DNA of 64,000 nucleotides, from contig JARKIF010000036.1 in NCBI GenBank assembly GCA_029378245.1, forward strand, positions 1-64,000, written 5' to 3'. The notes under the pieces are model-generated. The model ran no database searches, was not told the origin of the DNA, and saw nothing but the letters and a program-made list of their open reading frames with translations. Source of the stretch: Roridomyces roridus. Lineage: Eukaryota > Basidiomycota > Agaricomycetes > Agaricales > Mycenaceae. A program made the translations under genes and the position numbers. Positions 31,801 to 43,249 of this stretch are shown here, piece after piece. The first letter of the stretch is position 1. The number at the start of each line of letters is the position of its first letter.

Positions 31801-33883
31801 GTACGTGCTCATAGTTCCAGTCTCCGGGCTGATCAATGGTCACGATGTGCTATAACAGTTGTTTTCGTTGAATATTATCAGCACAGTGTGCAATGTGCAG
31901 TTTTAGCCCGAGGTCGCAGAATTTTGAAAGTTTGAGCACCCAGGTCGCGCGATTTTGATGATCGGAGCAACGAGGGCGGAAGGTCTTTGACAGGTTGAAC
32001 GTTGAACACCGAGGTCACAGGTCATACACCATGCGAGTTCGTGTGCTCTGAGGATATCAAATACAATTTATGTAAGTACTTTGTCGACGGGATTCAGATA
32101 GGTTTCACTCAGAGGATTGAAGTTTCAGGTTGAAGAGGGCATCCGCCATGATCCGGCTCGGCTATAATGGCCTGCACAATATGATCCAGTGATCGGACCA
32201 CATTGCCGAGTACGGCAACAATCCATTGCTCCAAAAGTAGATCCTGTTGCCGAGCGACTTGACTAAATAAGGTGAGGAGCCCTCGCTCACTGACTAGCCT
32301 ATCTTACACTGATCCTGTGCCTCAGGCTCGCAAAAGGCGGGTACAAGTTGTGCAAAAGCTGCCGTTGACCCGCTTGAATCAAGCCGAGTGGTTTCTTTCC
32401 CCTAATGAATAAGATACATCTTTTCCCGCCTAAATTCCAATAACATGTCGCCCGAAGCAAAAGCCAGAACTTGAGACAAGGAAGAACACAAGCATGTGAA
32501 AGTTGTCTTGTTTAAAGAAAATCATAATCACGGATCTGCGCCTCATTCCCCCTGACACTGTCTCCCCGCTGGCAACACTTCTAAAGTCTTCAGCCAAGAG
32601 CCCATATTAATTGGGTCTTCGCTCAACACACCCCCCATTCCCGAAGTATATCGACGGCATGAATGTCATTGAATTTGCCGTCAATACACCACTGGCGAGG
32701 ATGAGGAGCATGTCGACAGCCCCAGTTCCAGGGCCTCGGGAATCTCGTTCCAGACTTGCGCCAAGTCCGAGAGGCACGGCGAGGTCTTGCAATTGTACAC
32801 GGGCAGCGCGTGCCATCGGGTGTGTTGGATAATGGATTAGGTCGGCCATCAGAAGCTGCTTCAAATGAGAGAGGAGAAAACATTTCTTCATGGGTGCGAC
32901 GGGCATTTTGCCCAAGAGGTTTGGGTGATACTGTGCATTCTCCGTCATGGTTTGATTGGGCGGAACAAAATACCTGAGAAATTCTTGCCAGGCTACTTGT
33001 GTGGCTCGGAGCCGCTGGCACAATGTGTCGGACCTGTTGTTAGTTGGCCGAAGGAGAATGCAAGAGCAGGATACATAGAGCCCTCAGACTGAAGAAAGTA
33101 GCACGGGATGAGAGAGAGAGAGAGAGAGACTCCATCAATCTATTGACATGAAGGATATCTACAGACATATGGGAGCCAGCACGCAGAGGTAAGTATCCGA
33201 ATTGAGTTGTACACCAAGTAAGAAAGGCATCCTCATCAATTGTCCACACACCCGACACGCTCCTAGACTGGACACGCGGCCACTATAGAGGGCCAATCTA
33301 GACAGAGGAGGTGGCAACCCAGGCATGGCCCGAGTCCACGCCAGGCTTTCTGATATCACATTGACGACCGGCTCTCGGCACGATGGGGAGCGGATGGAGG
33401 GAGACTTCCCCAAAAACCTGCCGAAAGCGGTCCTGCGTCGGTGAGATTGTCGGCCCCAGGCAGCAGATGATTAGCTCGGAGTCCAGTCAGAGTCGAGTCT
33501 CCGGGTCTGTCCGAGTGGTCGAAGATTGCAGTTGGATCCATGGAGGCGTATGAGAGTTTATGCCGCGGGTATTCCCCGCCCCCGAGGGGACGTAGGTAGC
33601 TCGTTGCGGAACACTTTGAGGCATCAATGCATGGCCACTGGCAGTGGATGGTGGCGAAACGGAAGCAAATCTTGAATTTGTCCGCGTTGCGATGCCTGTC
33701 AATGATCCGTGATCTATATCGGAAGTACGTACCTCAGACCTCAGACCTCAGACCTCAAACCTCGTGATTGCACTAACTGACCTCGGAAGGGAAACGCGGT
33801 AAGGGCTCAATGAAACCTCGCATCTGTGACCTCTTTTCTCATCCCAGATAATTTACAACGATAAAAAACGTCATAATGTGCAG
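31801..33883 (+). other. 2.1-kb intron-position sequence of the F-box pseudogene
   Basis: Far longer than the roughly 50-bp introns elsewhere in the window. Contains a (GA)n run at about 33111-33129 and tandem CCTCAGA units at about 33733-33760. A minus-strand frame at 32607-33023 is open for 138 codons but not recognised. Probably contains an old insertion whose ends I could not define. Confidence 0.45.
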
Positions 33884-34837
33884 ACCTGTTCTCTGTGCGC
33901 TGAAGTTCTGCATTCACCTTCTTTTGGATCGGAGCACTCAACCGAATGGATCGGATTAATCGGATTCCTTTACCCTGTCTGCCTGGGACTGACCTTGCGG
34001 GCCTTTCCCTCGAAACTCTTCGAAGAATTGCTATCCACGCGTACAAGCTTCATCGACGGTGGTCCTCTCCTGCGCCGCTGCCCGCTTCTGTCCATACATT
34101 CGATATGGACAATGCAGTACTCGGAGGTCGAGTCTTACGCATCTTTCCAATCGAAGGAGTGCACATGGTCATCACCGTATCGTTCAATCGCATCGCGTGT
34201 TGGGCCACGGACTCTGGGGTTTGTCTCGGTTTCTTGGATCTTCACTTTGACGCCGACATAAACCTGCGACGAAATCGCGTTTATTCCCCTTTTGTTTGCA
34301 GAAGAAAGTGTTACATTGGACTTGCAGCATAGTACGTCACCCACATGTGCAGGAATTACCTCTAATGCCGCTCCCTAGCTCCAATACACAGATGCAATTC
34401 ACCATGGTTGTAGTGGATCATCGAAATCCGTCTACAGTCGATGTCTCCAACATCTTTTCGAAGGCGTGGATCCGCCCCGCACAGCCGTTTACATCTTGCC
34501 TCATGGTTAATGCTCATATGATTGCTGCCGTGATGACTCACGACGACAGAATCAGCTACGCGCTGGTTTTCTGTCACATCGGGGACGGACTGCTTCGTCA
34601 GTTTCCACTTCCCATAACAACAATTCTGCTCATATTGGATGGCCTGGCTGTTGACGAGGACTTTTTGCTCATTGGGCAATCTTTTGTCGACTTGGGCTCC
34701 GTCCTTTGCGCACACAGCACGCCCTCTGGCGGCTTGCGGGCAAGGCCGTTGGACTTTTCAATGGCAGGGCCAGTCAACCAACAACGGGCTTCGTCGATGG
34801 CTCGTCACAACATCCGGCACCCGGCGTACGGTGTTTT

Positions 34838-35285
34838 GAACCTGCTTTTGTGGGCCATTGCTAGTGCATGGCAATCCGAGTCTGGGGGTGTGGAGACAGG
34901 AAGGGAAGGCAGTGGCCCAAAGTGTTGTGGCAGCAAGGAGTGTGGATTCTAATGAGGCGATCGAGTCCAAGGGCAGTAATTGATTTCGAATGATGAGGAT
35001 GTTGCGAGGACGTCGACAGTTGAGAGTCCGGCCTGAAGCAAGAGGCGCGCAGCCGCTGTCAACGGAGTCAACGGCTGGCGTTGGCGGGTTGCCGTTTCAC
35101 CGCCGTTACCCTTCGGTGAAGATCGCAACCACGGCGGAGAGAAACCAAGAGATCCATGTTCCGGCTCAACGCTTACTAAAAGCAAATTAGTAGTCAAAGA
35201 CGTCATCAATCAAAAATTGGACCCCATGTTGGCGGAAAACGGGCCGATAAGACCGAGCTTAAAAATAAATTTTTAAGACTCGGAA
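34838..35285 (+). mobile_element. Unclassified repeat with hairpin end, copy 1 (448 bp)
   Basis: Starts GAACCTGCTTTTGTGGGCCA, ends with a near-perfect hairpin, CCGAGCTTAAAAATA then AATTTTTAAGACTCGG. Both ends recur in reverse orientation at 49344-49985. It has no clear terminal inverted repeat or target duplication. Its limits are supported both by the second copy and by frame restoration in the host gene. Confidence 0.6.
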
Positions 35286-35329
35286 TGTCACATTACGCGG
35301 CATACCTGACGCCGACACGACGCCGAGCT

Positions 35330-35350
35330 CAGCAGCAGCAGCAGCAGCAG
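35330..35350 (+). repeat. (CAG)7 microsatellite
   Basis: Seven CAG units. In the frame of the F-box gene they read GCA and encode a short alanine run. Confidence 0.9.
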
Positions 35351-35694
35351 GTCGTCTCCAATTCTGGCCAGCCGAGTACCGAAATTCGTTGCTTGAGCTT
35401 AACCCGATCGTCTCTTATCAATCCTCTGCAACGATTGACACGTTCACCGTCGGATCGTCGGGCACCCGGGTCATTGTGAAACACCTTCACAACGAGGAAG
35501 AGCTGGGGCTCCTGCATTATGTCTCTGACCCGACGCCGCATATCGACTTTCGTCCCCTTCCAGTGACTCCTGAGATCCAGGAAGCTTTGAAGAAGAGAGG
35601 CTTGAACTTTCAGCTGGACGATAGGTTGGGGGTTTTGTATCTGCTGTCGCGCGACGGTGCACAGACACGGATGACGGTTATTTCCTACGTGTAG

Positions 35695-35911
35695 TGACTG
35701 TAGTCCAGTTTAATTTCGATGCCACCGTTTTGCATATCTCTTCAACCGGGAAGATTATGGCCGGAATCAAGTCGGAATGTGCAGGGATGGAAGGTGTTTA
35801 GTCTGTGGAAGCTCGTGCCGATGAGCTTGAGGACACTCGCAACTACATAGGGGCTCGGCACAGGAAGGAATGATGTTTGGCCATCTTTGGCACCCACGTG
35901 ATTCCTGCTTA
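35695..35911. other. Short intergenic stretch
   Basis: Between the F-box pseudogene end and the MITE; nothing seen. Confidence 0.4.
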
Positions 35912-36153
35912 CTGTACCATTTCGATCAATTCGGATGGCACTTTGACGCGTGACTTCCCATACGAATGGAACCATTCGTAGCCGACGGCCGGCACGTCCC
36001 GAAAAGGGAATTTGATCCGCCGGCAGGCCTCGGCAAGCTGCGGAAAGCCTCGGCAGAGCGAAAATTTCGTCTGTGACCCTGTGACATACGGAAATTTATG
36101 TATGAAAAATCGGCTGTGACTTGTGACCATTCGAATTGATCGAAATGGTACAG
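35912..36153. mobile_element. TA-flanked MITE, 242 bp
   Basis: Terminal inverted repeats of about 26 bp begin CTGTACCATTTCGATCAATT at both ends, with one visible mismatch near the inner end. TA stands outside each end (35910-35911 and 36154-36155). A TA duplication is typical of Tc1/mariner-type elements, though other families use it too. No coding sequence. It sits 46 bp above the start codon of the F-box/LRR pseudogene at 36200. Confidence 0.75.
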
Positions 36154-36199
36154 TACTTGCTTGCCTCACGCCTCGAAAATGGTAAAGGGCTCGACCGCC

Positions 36200-37630
36200 A
36201 TGCCAAGCGACACCTACTTGTTCTCTTCCCGAGAGAATATCGCGCTTCAAAATGAACAAGAACGCGCCGCCATCCGACATGCAATAACCAACCTGCAGCG
36301 TCGCGTGGATGAGAACCCAGACGCAGCTGACGCCGAGGGACTGCACGCCCAAGTCGCTCTTCTCTCGTCCTTATTCGCTCCCATACGTCGTCTGCCGCCA
36401 GAGATCCTCTCGGCGATCGTAATGCAGCCCAACCTGCACCCCTCCGTCCCGCGAGGCCCCGGATCCGCATCAGCATATTTCGGCGGCAGAGGTACCAGTC
36501 CGGTTCTGGCTGTCTCGCACTATTGACATGCGACGCTGCTGTCCACGCCGGCCTTCTGGGCCATCTTCAGCATCACCCTTCCTGGAGATGACCGCGTAAC
36601 ACGCCTCCTCGAGATGTACCTCGAGCGATCCAAGCAGTTTCCGCTGTCCATCGAGATCCGCGCTCTCCGCCCGGGGACGATCCATTCCGGAATTCTTCAC
36701 CAGCTCATCAGGAGCAGCGACCGCTGGGCCAGTCTTCGTCTAACCATCGAGCCCTCCCACATCTCTGCACTCTCCCCGATCCGCGGGCACCTGCACGCCC
36801 TGTCCAGCCTCGATTTGAACATCTCCTACGATTGGGACGTCCCGCTTTCCCCCGGGCCTGGACTCGTGCGTCCTGACTACCTTGAGATCGCGCCACGGCT
36901 AACACGACTTACGCTTTCCGGGTCTCCCCCATCGGACATCTCTCCCCTCCTCCCCTTCTCTCAAGTAAAAACCCTCGCCATTTCCTCGTGTTACGACCTG
37001 CACTTCGCCGCCGAATGCCTCAATTTGCGCACACTCTGCATCTCCGGTGGCTCCGCCTTGTGGGGTCGAAACATCATCAGCCGAGTGCAAGTCAGCGTGG
37101 TGGTACTCTCCACCTTCCCTCTGGCGCTGCAACTCATCACAGCACCTAACGTTCAATTCCTCGACATCGTCACGGGCTGGGGGATGCAGACTCCGGGGGC
37201 GTGGGCGGCGTTTGTCCACCGCTCAGCGTGCCGTCCTCATAGGCTTCAGCTCGAGGACGTCGTCATCACATCGGCCGAGCTGCTCGATTTGCTCGCGCTC
37301 TTGCCGAGCCTGCAAACGCTGGACCTGCGCCACCTCAGGTCGAATGCAATTACCAATAAACTCTTGGTGCCGTTGACTGAGGACGACGCGATTCTCCCCA
37401 AGTTGAATAACCTCTGTATATCCGGGTCGTACCTCTTCAGCAATGCCGCGTTGCTCGACATGCTCGAGTCGCGGTGCAAGTCGGGATCGCTCGCGCGTGT
37501 GCAGCTTCGGCTCACGCAGCGGACTTTTACTCAGGTGGAGTTGGGGCGTGCGAGAGCGGTGAAAGAGAAGGGAGTGGAGCTGGTGTTGTGGTGTTTGGAT
37601 GCGGAGAACAAGCTGGGGAGGGTTGTTTGA
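36200..37630 (+). pseudogene. F-box/LRR family A paralogue 4, single nonsense codon
   Basis: ATG at 36200 (MPSDTYLFSSRENI). The frame is intact to VLAVSHY at 36523, then TGA (36524-36526) replaces the TGG that encodes the conserved Trp in HWRATLL. The same frame then continues with HATLLSTPAFWAIFSI and stays open through the leucine-rich part to LVLWCLDAENKLGRVV at 37630. There is no other break. This is the mildest damage in the family: it may be a very recent pseudogene, an allele, or a sequencing error. The upstream MITE may also have altered its promoter. Confidence 0.82.
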
Positions 37631-37684
37631 AGGATCGATGATAATTTTAGTTGTCTTCTTGCAGTATTATATTTGCTTGGCATT

Positions 37685-37880
37685 CCACAGACCTGCGACG
37701 AAATCGCTTTGCTTCACCGTTTGTATCTGCAGGGAAGTGTTACGTTGGGCTTGCAGCATACCATGTTACCCACGTCTGCACGAATTAGTGCCGCTCCCTG
37801 GCTCCACTACGCAGATTCAATTCACCATGGATGAGCCACAACCGGCTTGAATTACGCGCTGGTTTTCTGCCACATCGAGG
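37685..37880 (+). pseudogene. Internal fragment of F-box family C
   Basis: ACCTGCGACGAAATCGC... to TTACGTTGGGCTTGCAGCAT, then an intron-like stretch and CAGATTCAATTCACCATGG, parallel 34262-34405 of the gene at 31717. It keeps the exon-intron-exon order, so it came from DNA, not from a retro-copied mRNA. It lies directly behind family A paralogue 4. Confidence 0.6.
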
Positions 37881-39380
37881 AGATGAATGCATTTGGAGGC
37901 ACTTTGTAAACCAAGAGGTATCTAAGCTGGTCGAAATTGGTCCAAAAAGACGAAGCAGGAGTACACACCACAGGACGAGAAGGGCATGAACTATAGATAG
38001 GCCTGCCTGATAAGCTGTAATTCTTGGCGGAGAACCCAACCTCCCGTTGATTTCAAACGGATGCGGTTCTTTCGAAGTGCTCGGGTGCTCTGAACGCAAG
38101 GGAATGGATGGCCGATCAGGGAATCCGGGGCGAAGACCCGTACAGGAACCAGGGAGTGCCGGTGAAATCAGCGATCGCGAGAGAAGGCGAGGGACGAGAA
38201 GTGTGGGTAAAGCCTACCTGCCGGGCGGCTTGAATTTGTAATGTTCCAGTGGGAGTCAGAGGACGTAGGTGAGCTAGCCCGCGAAGATTTCGCTCACCTG
38301 ATGCAATGAAATTTAAAGTAGGTAAGAGCAGACTCTGGACGCGCATATCTCTGAGCGACCAATGGAACAGAACGGCGGATCAAGGAGGTCGAGGGGACTG
38401 CGCGTCCAGGAATCGACCAGATAAATGAATTGGTGCTGTTGTAATCAATATTAATGAGAGAACGACACGCAAGAGCTGGCAGATCAATTGATCTACGACA
38501 CTGATTGATCGCTGCTTACATGGTCCTCCCTACCATATTAGGAATTACCTCCGTGAAGTCCGTGAAGTCCGACTGTTGGCAACAGTTGTCCTCCTCTCGG
38601 CCACCCCTTTTCTGCTTGGCAGAAGGCTTACCGACTGGTGGTCTTGAATTTATATCAACGCCCTCTACCCTTTGAAGCGGCTCATTAGGGCTCAATGCTT
38701 TTTGTGCCCTTCTGTGTTGCTTCTGTGTCCGATCAGTGCCATCCGGAGCTATCAAGCCCGTGTCGCACATCAGTTGATCTGCCAGCTCTTGACGACACGT
38801 CAGAGTACCCATGACAATATATCGTGTGGCGAGAGTAAGAAGACGCATGAGCACGTTCTTCACCTGGGACTTGATGATCTTGTTGAAAGTGTGAAGTACT
38901 GATGAGCTTACGAAAGCAGGACGGGTTCTTGTGACAGCGGAGTGACATGTGATCCGTGATCCGCACCTCTCTCCTCGCACCACCATCATCTGCCAGCACT
39001 TCGTGCAATGCAACGCCTACATCGACGAATCCACCCTCCAGAGTGTCCAAAACTTTTCTCTGACTGCACCTACTCTACCCGGTCTTCTTTTCTCCGCTGG
39101 GAATGTCCTTTTGCTCCCTTTTCTTTCTGGATACACTTGCCGCACTCGGACTTTGTGTTTCAATGGGACAAGTGGCGGATGGGACTGAGGTGAGTTCTTC
39201 CGGTCCAATGGCATCCAATCGCCCTCCATTTGTGCCTTCACCCGTGGTTCTCTCCATTACAAGTCCTGTACACCATCACGGCTATCATCCATCGCTTACT
39301 GCTACATCCCCCGCTTTTGGTCGAACTCATTCTTCTTGGCTGTCAATACTGGGCCTTAAAACTTCTTCTACAACATGACT
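37881..39380. other. Gene-poor region, no gene recognised
   Basis: A minus-strand frame of 165 codons (38516-39013) is open but has no features I recognise. The text looks like old mobile-element sequence. Confidence 0.35.
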
Positions 39381-41200
39381 ATCCTATCAGGTGCTCACTG
39401 CTTCCTCTGCTGTCGATTTTTCTCCTTCCTGCCCATCGAGTGCCTATTCAGTGTTCACATATATCCATGCCCTTGAGCACTACATTGCTCCATTCGTCCG
39501 CTTTCGAAAGCGTTGGGTGTCGGGTATCGAATCCCCATTCATTCATGCATCTATGCCTCTGATTGCTGGATTGTTTCATTCTTCCGCTATCGAAAGCGTC
39601 GAGCTTCGGGCATTGAGTTCCCATCATTCATGCATCCATGCCTTCGAGCGCTGGTTTGCCTCATTCCTCCATTATCGAAAATGTTGAGTTTTCCGGGCAT
39701 TGAGTTCCCATTCATATCAATCCCTTGAACACGGGTTTGCTTCCTTTCTCCGCTATCAAACACACCGACTCTTTGTTATTCCTGGCCATTGTAACATGCA
39801 TACGCCCTCAAGCACAATGAACCGAACAGTCTTTGGGTACTACATTGGATCTTGGAACGGTTATGACTACGGCTTGAAAACAGAAGCAATAACGATGAAT
39901 CAACCAAGGTTCGAGTCTCGAGCATTGAGTTTGCATTTGTTCATGCATCCATGCCTTCGGACGCTGGATTGCTTCACTCCTCCACTATCAAAAGTGTCAA
40001 GTTTTCTGGGCATTGAGTTCCCATTCACTCACATGCATCTATGCCTTCGAACGCTGGATTGCTTCATTCCTCCACTATCAAAAGTGTCAAGTTTTCTGGG
40101 CATTGAGTTCCCATTCATTCACATGCATCTATGCCTTTGAACGCTGGGTTGCTTCATTCCTCCACTATCAAAAGTGTCAAGTTTTCTGGGCATTGAGTTC
40201 CCATTCATTCAAATGCATCTATGCCTTCGAATGCTGGATTGCTTCATTCCTCCACCATCAAAAATGTCAAGTTTTCTGGTCAGGGCATTGAGTTCCCACA
40301 TTCACGCCCTTGGGCGCTGGATTGCTTCCTTAATCCACTATTAAACATGCCGACTCTTTTGCTCTTCCTGGCTATTGTAACATGCATCCACGTTCTCAAG
40401 AGCAACAAACAGAACAATCTTTGGGTACGACTTTGGGTCTTGGAACGGTTATGACTACGGCTTGAATTATGACATCGATGAATCGACCAACCAGCATTTT
40501 GGCACCCTTCCCTCTTTAGCCTGAACCCGGCAAGATAACTACCACGGCTTTATTGACTTTCAGGATTCGGGGTACTTACCCTCTGCTCTGAGCCGGCCCT
40601 TCGACCACGGCACTACCACTGGATTGTCTGATCCTGGATTTCAAGTTCTACATTCAAGCGGACCCTACATTTCGGCACATGAACAGCAAGTTTACTCTGA
40701 ACTCGTCGCTATCGAAAGCATCATATTTCACTCTCCCTCGGCCATCGAGCGCCCCTTTGCAGCACATATCCACGGTCTCAAGCAAGGGATTGCTTTGCAT
40801 CTCTGTCTGTTGTCAAGGGTGTTCAATTCATAACTCCGTTCATACCCTACATCCGAGTCTATGGTCTCGAGCGCAGCGTCAAATTCTTCTGGCCATCAAG
40901 TTCCCATAAATTAATTCTACGCATCTATGCTCTCGTGCGCTGGATTGCATTCCTACTTCCTGATCAAATGTCAAGGCATTGCTCTTCTTACTTCGCCATT
41001 GAATTTGAAGGCTTTGGTTTTCTGGGCATTGAGCGCCGGTTGTTCAGTCTTCTGGTCATCGAGTTCTCATCTGTTATAAATCTCTATGCTCTCAAGCGTT
41101 CTCCTTCAAGGGCCATCGAGTGCCCCTTTTTGGGTAGATCTTCATGTCCTCAAGAGCCACGAACAAGATGATCTTCTGGCTACATCTCGGTTTCTACGCA
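39381..41200 (+). repeat. Degenerate minisatellite with about 90-bp units and longer-range repeats
   Basis: The core shows CATTGAGTTC starting at 40011, 40101 and 40191 (exactly 90 bp apart), then 40286. More diverged units begin near 39611, 39698 and 39923. Each unit contains TGCATCTATGCCTTCGAACG, GCTGGATTGCTTCATTCCTC, CACTATCAAAAGTGTCAAG. A second level is present: about 39780-39880 (GTAACATGCAT... to GGTTATGACTACGGCTTGAA) recurs at about 40368-40465. As 90 is divisible by three, frames stay open through the core with 30-residue repeats (CIYAFERWIASFLHYQKC), but no gene structure supports translation. Confidence 0.8.
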
Positions 41201-41430
41201 ACAGATATTCAACTCTAGTTTCTTCTGTACCTTCCCCACTCTAGCCTCACCCACACAAGATGACTACGATGGCTGTACCACAGACAAACATGGGACTATT
41301 GGACTGTCTTGCACTTTGGCTTTCAAACTTACTTGGACATCGCATTTCGACGCATCAGTGGCGGGGTTGTTCTGAACTCCCTGTATTATTCTTTTGGCTA
41401 TCGAAAGCCCATTCCCAAGGGTCCCCAGGG
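41201..41430. other. Transition between repeat blocks
   Basis: Diverged sequence similar in part to about 40490-40560; no gene. Confidence 0.35.
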
Positions 41431-41715
41431 GTAGAGGTAGAGGTACGAATGGCCTGACCTCCACCCCTACCTCCTCTACCCTTACCTCCAAAGGTCAGAG
41501 GTACAGTCAGAGGTTTGGGCCTTGGCAAGGGCCTGGGGGCTACAGATTCTTAGATGTTGTGTTAAATAGGCCTTTCCAGGCTTGTGCTCACCCATGGGTT
41601 GGTCACTAGCCCCAAAAGCCTCCATTTACAAATGAGAGGTCGAGCATGGGGTCGACCTCTACCCTTACCTCCGTCGACCTTACCTCTGACCTTTGGTAGG
41701 TAGGTAGGTAGGTAG
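41431..41715. repeat. GAGGTA/TACCTC-rich inverted repeats and (GGTA)n microsatellite
   Basis: Runs such as GGTAGAGGTAGAGGTACG and ACCTCCACCCCTACCTCC lie close together in opposite orientation (about 41431-41515 and 41650-41695), so the strand can fold back. About five GGTA units follow at 41695-41715. Confidence 0.6.
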
Positions 41716-41897
41716 TATTACACGGCACGGTCCGAATAACGAACGCCGGTTTCCAGGAGTTATCCCGGTGTACAAAGCAAGTATAAATACACCTTCGCCC
41801 CTGGACCTCAATCCGCCTTCCAAGCCCTATGACGCAGATCCCATGAGAATCCCCATGCCCCACGGTAGAACCCAGGCAACGAAACGAGGCACCATGG

Positions 41898-42724
41898 TTA
41901 ACTGGAATGATCAGCTTCGAAAAACCCACGGTTTGAACACCATAAAAAGTCCAGGAATTTCAAACGCATGCACATGCCGGCGACGGCCCCATCTTCAAAT
42001 ATTAGTGGTGCATTGCTTGGCCAATGTGTGAACTTGTTGTTTGTCCTCCTGAGGCTGGTGTCATCCACAAAGTTCGGAGCAACACAATCCCAGTCTGTAG
42101 TTGAAGAGGGCCAGGACACTGGAGCGGGAAATAAGTGTTCAAACAACTTTGAACCACAAGTCGGCTTGCGCTTATAAACCAGTTCGATTGCATCACTGTC
42201 ATCAATGCTGGGCAAAACTTCTTGTTCCGAGTTCGTGAGCATGATGGTATGTTTATGCAAGCTATTTGAACTGCTAGAGTCGATTGACCAACACAGCCTG
42301 CTATTCCCTCCATTTTGTGCAAGTGGCACCTCTTTTCCTTGCTTTCGCCAATAAGTTGTATGTACTTGATATTGATTCTTATTTCAATGTTCATGAGCAT
42401 TCGTCTTCGCATGAATATAGCTGGAGGTTGGTTTCCGTGGGATCGAAGAATAAACAGTGATTTTGTCCCCACAATGAAGGTCTTCGAATTTGAACCACAT
42501 GATAGGCTTGCCATGACTACAACGTGTTGTAGACTTTCGGGCAGGAATAAGGAAAGATAAGTTGAACCGCCTGTGAACGTTGTCTGTCTGAGCCGTAAGG
42601 TTCCTGAGTGGTTGGGATAGAACAAGCTTGTGCCTCCGAGGATCAAATGGCAATTCAAGCTTGCGATATATAAACTTTGCAATCCATCAACCTGAACCCC
42701 AAGTGGCAGCCAATTGTCAACCAC
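41898..42724 (-). other. Overlapping minus-strand open frames, unrecognised
   Basis: Three frames of 89-240 codons overlap in different phases, for example one with NSEQEVLPSIDDSDAIELVY and one with KPIMWFKFEDLHCGDK. Together they may be exons of an eroded gene. I do not recognise a family and do not propose a product. Confidence 0.25.
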
Positions 42725-43249
42725 GCTAGGTATTCACACTATCCGCTGAAGGAGATGTGCAGACGGTGACCGATGACCATTCAGTTCCGTGCAATTCAGT
42801 CAGATTAAATGCCAATCAGGTACCGCCGCGCTTGAACTCCTCGGGTACAGTTGCAAATATATTACTCTCGTAATGTCTACGTGGCAATTGAGACGACGGG
42901 GAGGACAGCGCCGAGGTGTGGACGTCCCCTCCTCCTCAGGAGTTCGAGAGGGCGCCCGTGGCTCGTATGACTACTCGCCGCTCGGGAAGGCACAGTCTAG
43001 CCGCAGGATGAGTACCATCCCGCTCACTACCTGTCGTCGCGGCGGGTGACGGTCGTGCATCGACAAACTGAGGGAGTGAAGTCGAGGGTTTGCCCATGTC
43101 CCCGAGGCTCGCATTGCCAGGTGTGTGTGAGGCAGTATAAGTGCTCAAGTGGAGGGCTAATGCGGCCTTGAGGGAGGAAATGGGGTGTCCTCGGCGACTT
43201 TCAGTTTGGATGATAGTAGACCGCTACCCCTGGTGAACCTTACCCATTC

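Larger units (their letters stand above)
31717..35694 (+). pseudogene. F-box gene, family C, with one frameshift and a 448-bp repeat insertion
   Basis: Exon 1 (31717-31800) encodes MSFADFPLDVVLELTKDLDL and SDALNLAA. A 2083-bp intron (GTACGT at 31801 to TGTGCAG at 33883) leads to TCSLCAEVLHSPSF. One T is then missing (33922-33925), after which WIGALNRMDRINRIPL continues in another frame. The rest of the family sequence follows to 34331: HTFDMDNAVLGGRVLRIFPI and VTVSFNRIACW. An intron at 34332-34378 joins AAYSNTQMQFTMVVV. Near 34837 the frame runs into a repeat that also occurs at 49344-49985. Skipping exactly 34838-35285 returns to one frame, with AYGVF joined to VTLRGIPDADTTPSS and on to the family end at 35694. 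The long intron is unusual and may hold another insertion. It was probably a regulatory F-box protein; now dead or truncated. Confidence 0.68.

Noticed and set aside
34838..35285. The 448-bp insertion as a spliced intron
   Set aside because: No GT-AG pair at its borders gives the correct phase; a second copy elsewhere supports a mobile repeat.
38516..39013. 165-codon minus-strand frame
   Set aside because: No recognisable domain, no splice or start support, and it lies in a gene-poor repeat region.
39930..40295. Minisatellite taken as a CRISPR-like array or repeat protein gene
   Set aside because: Units are contiguous 90-bp tandem copies without unique spacers; the host is a eukaryote; no gene structure surrounds the open frames.
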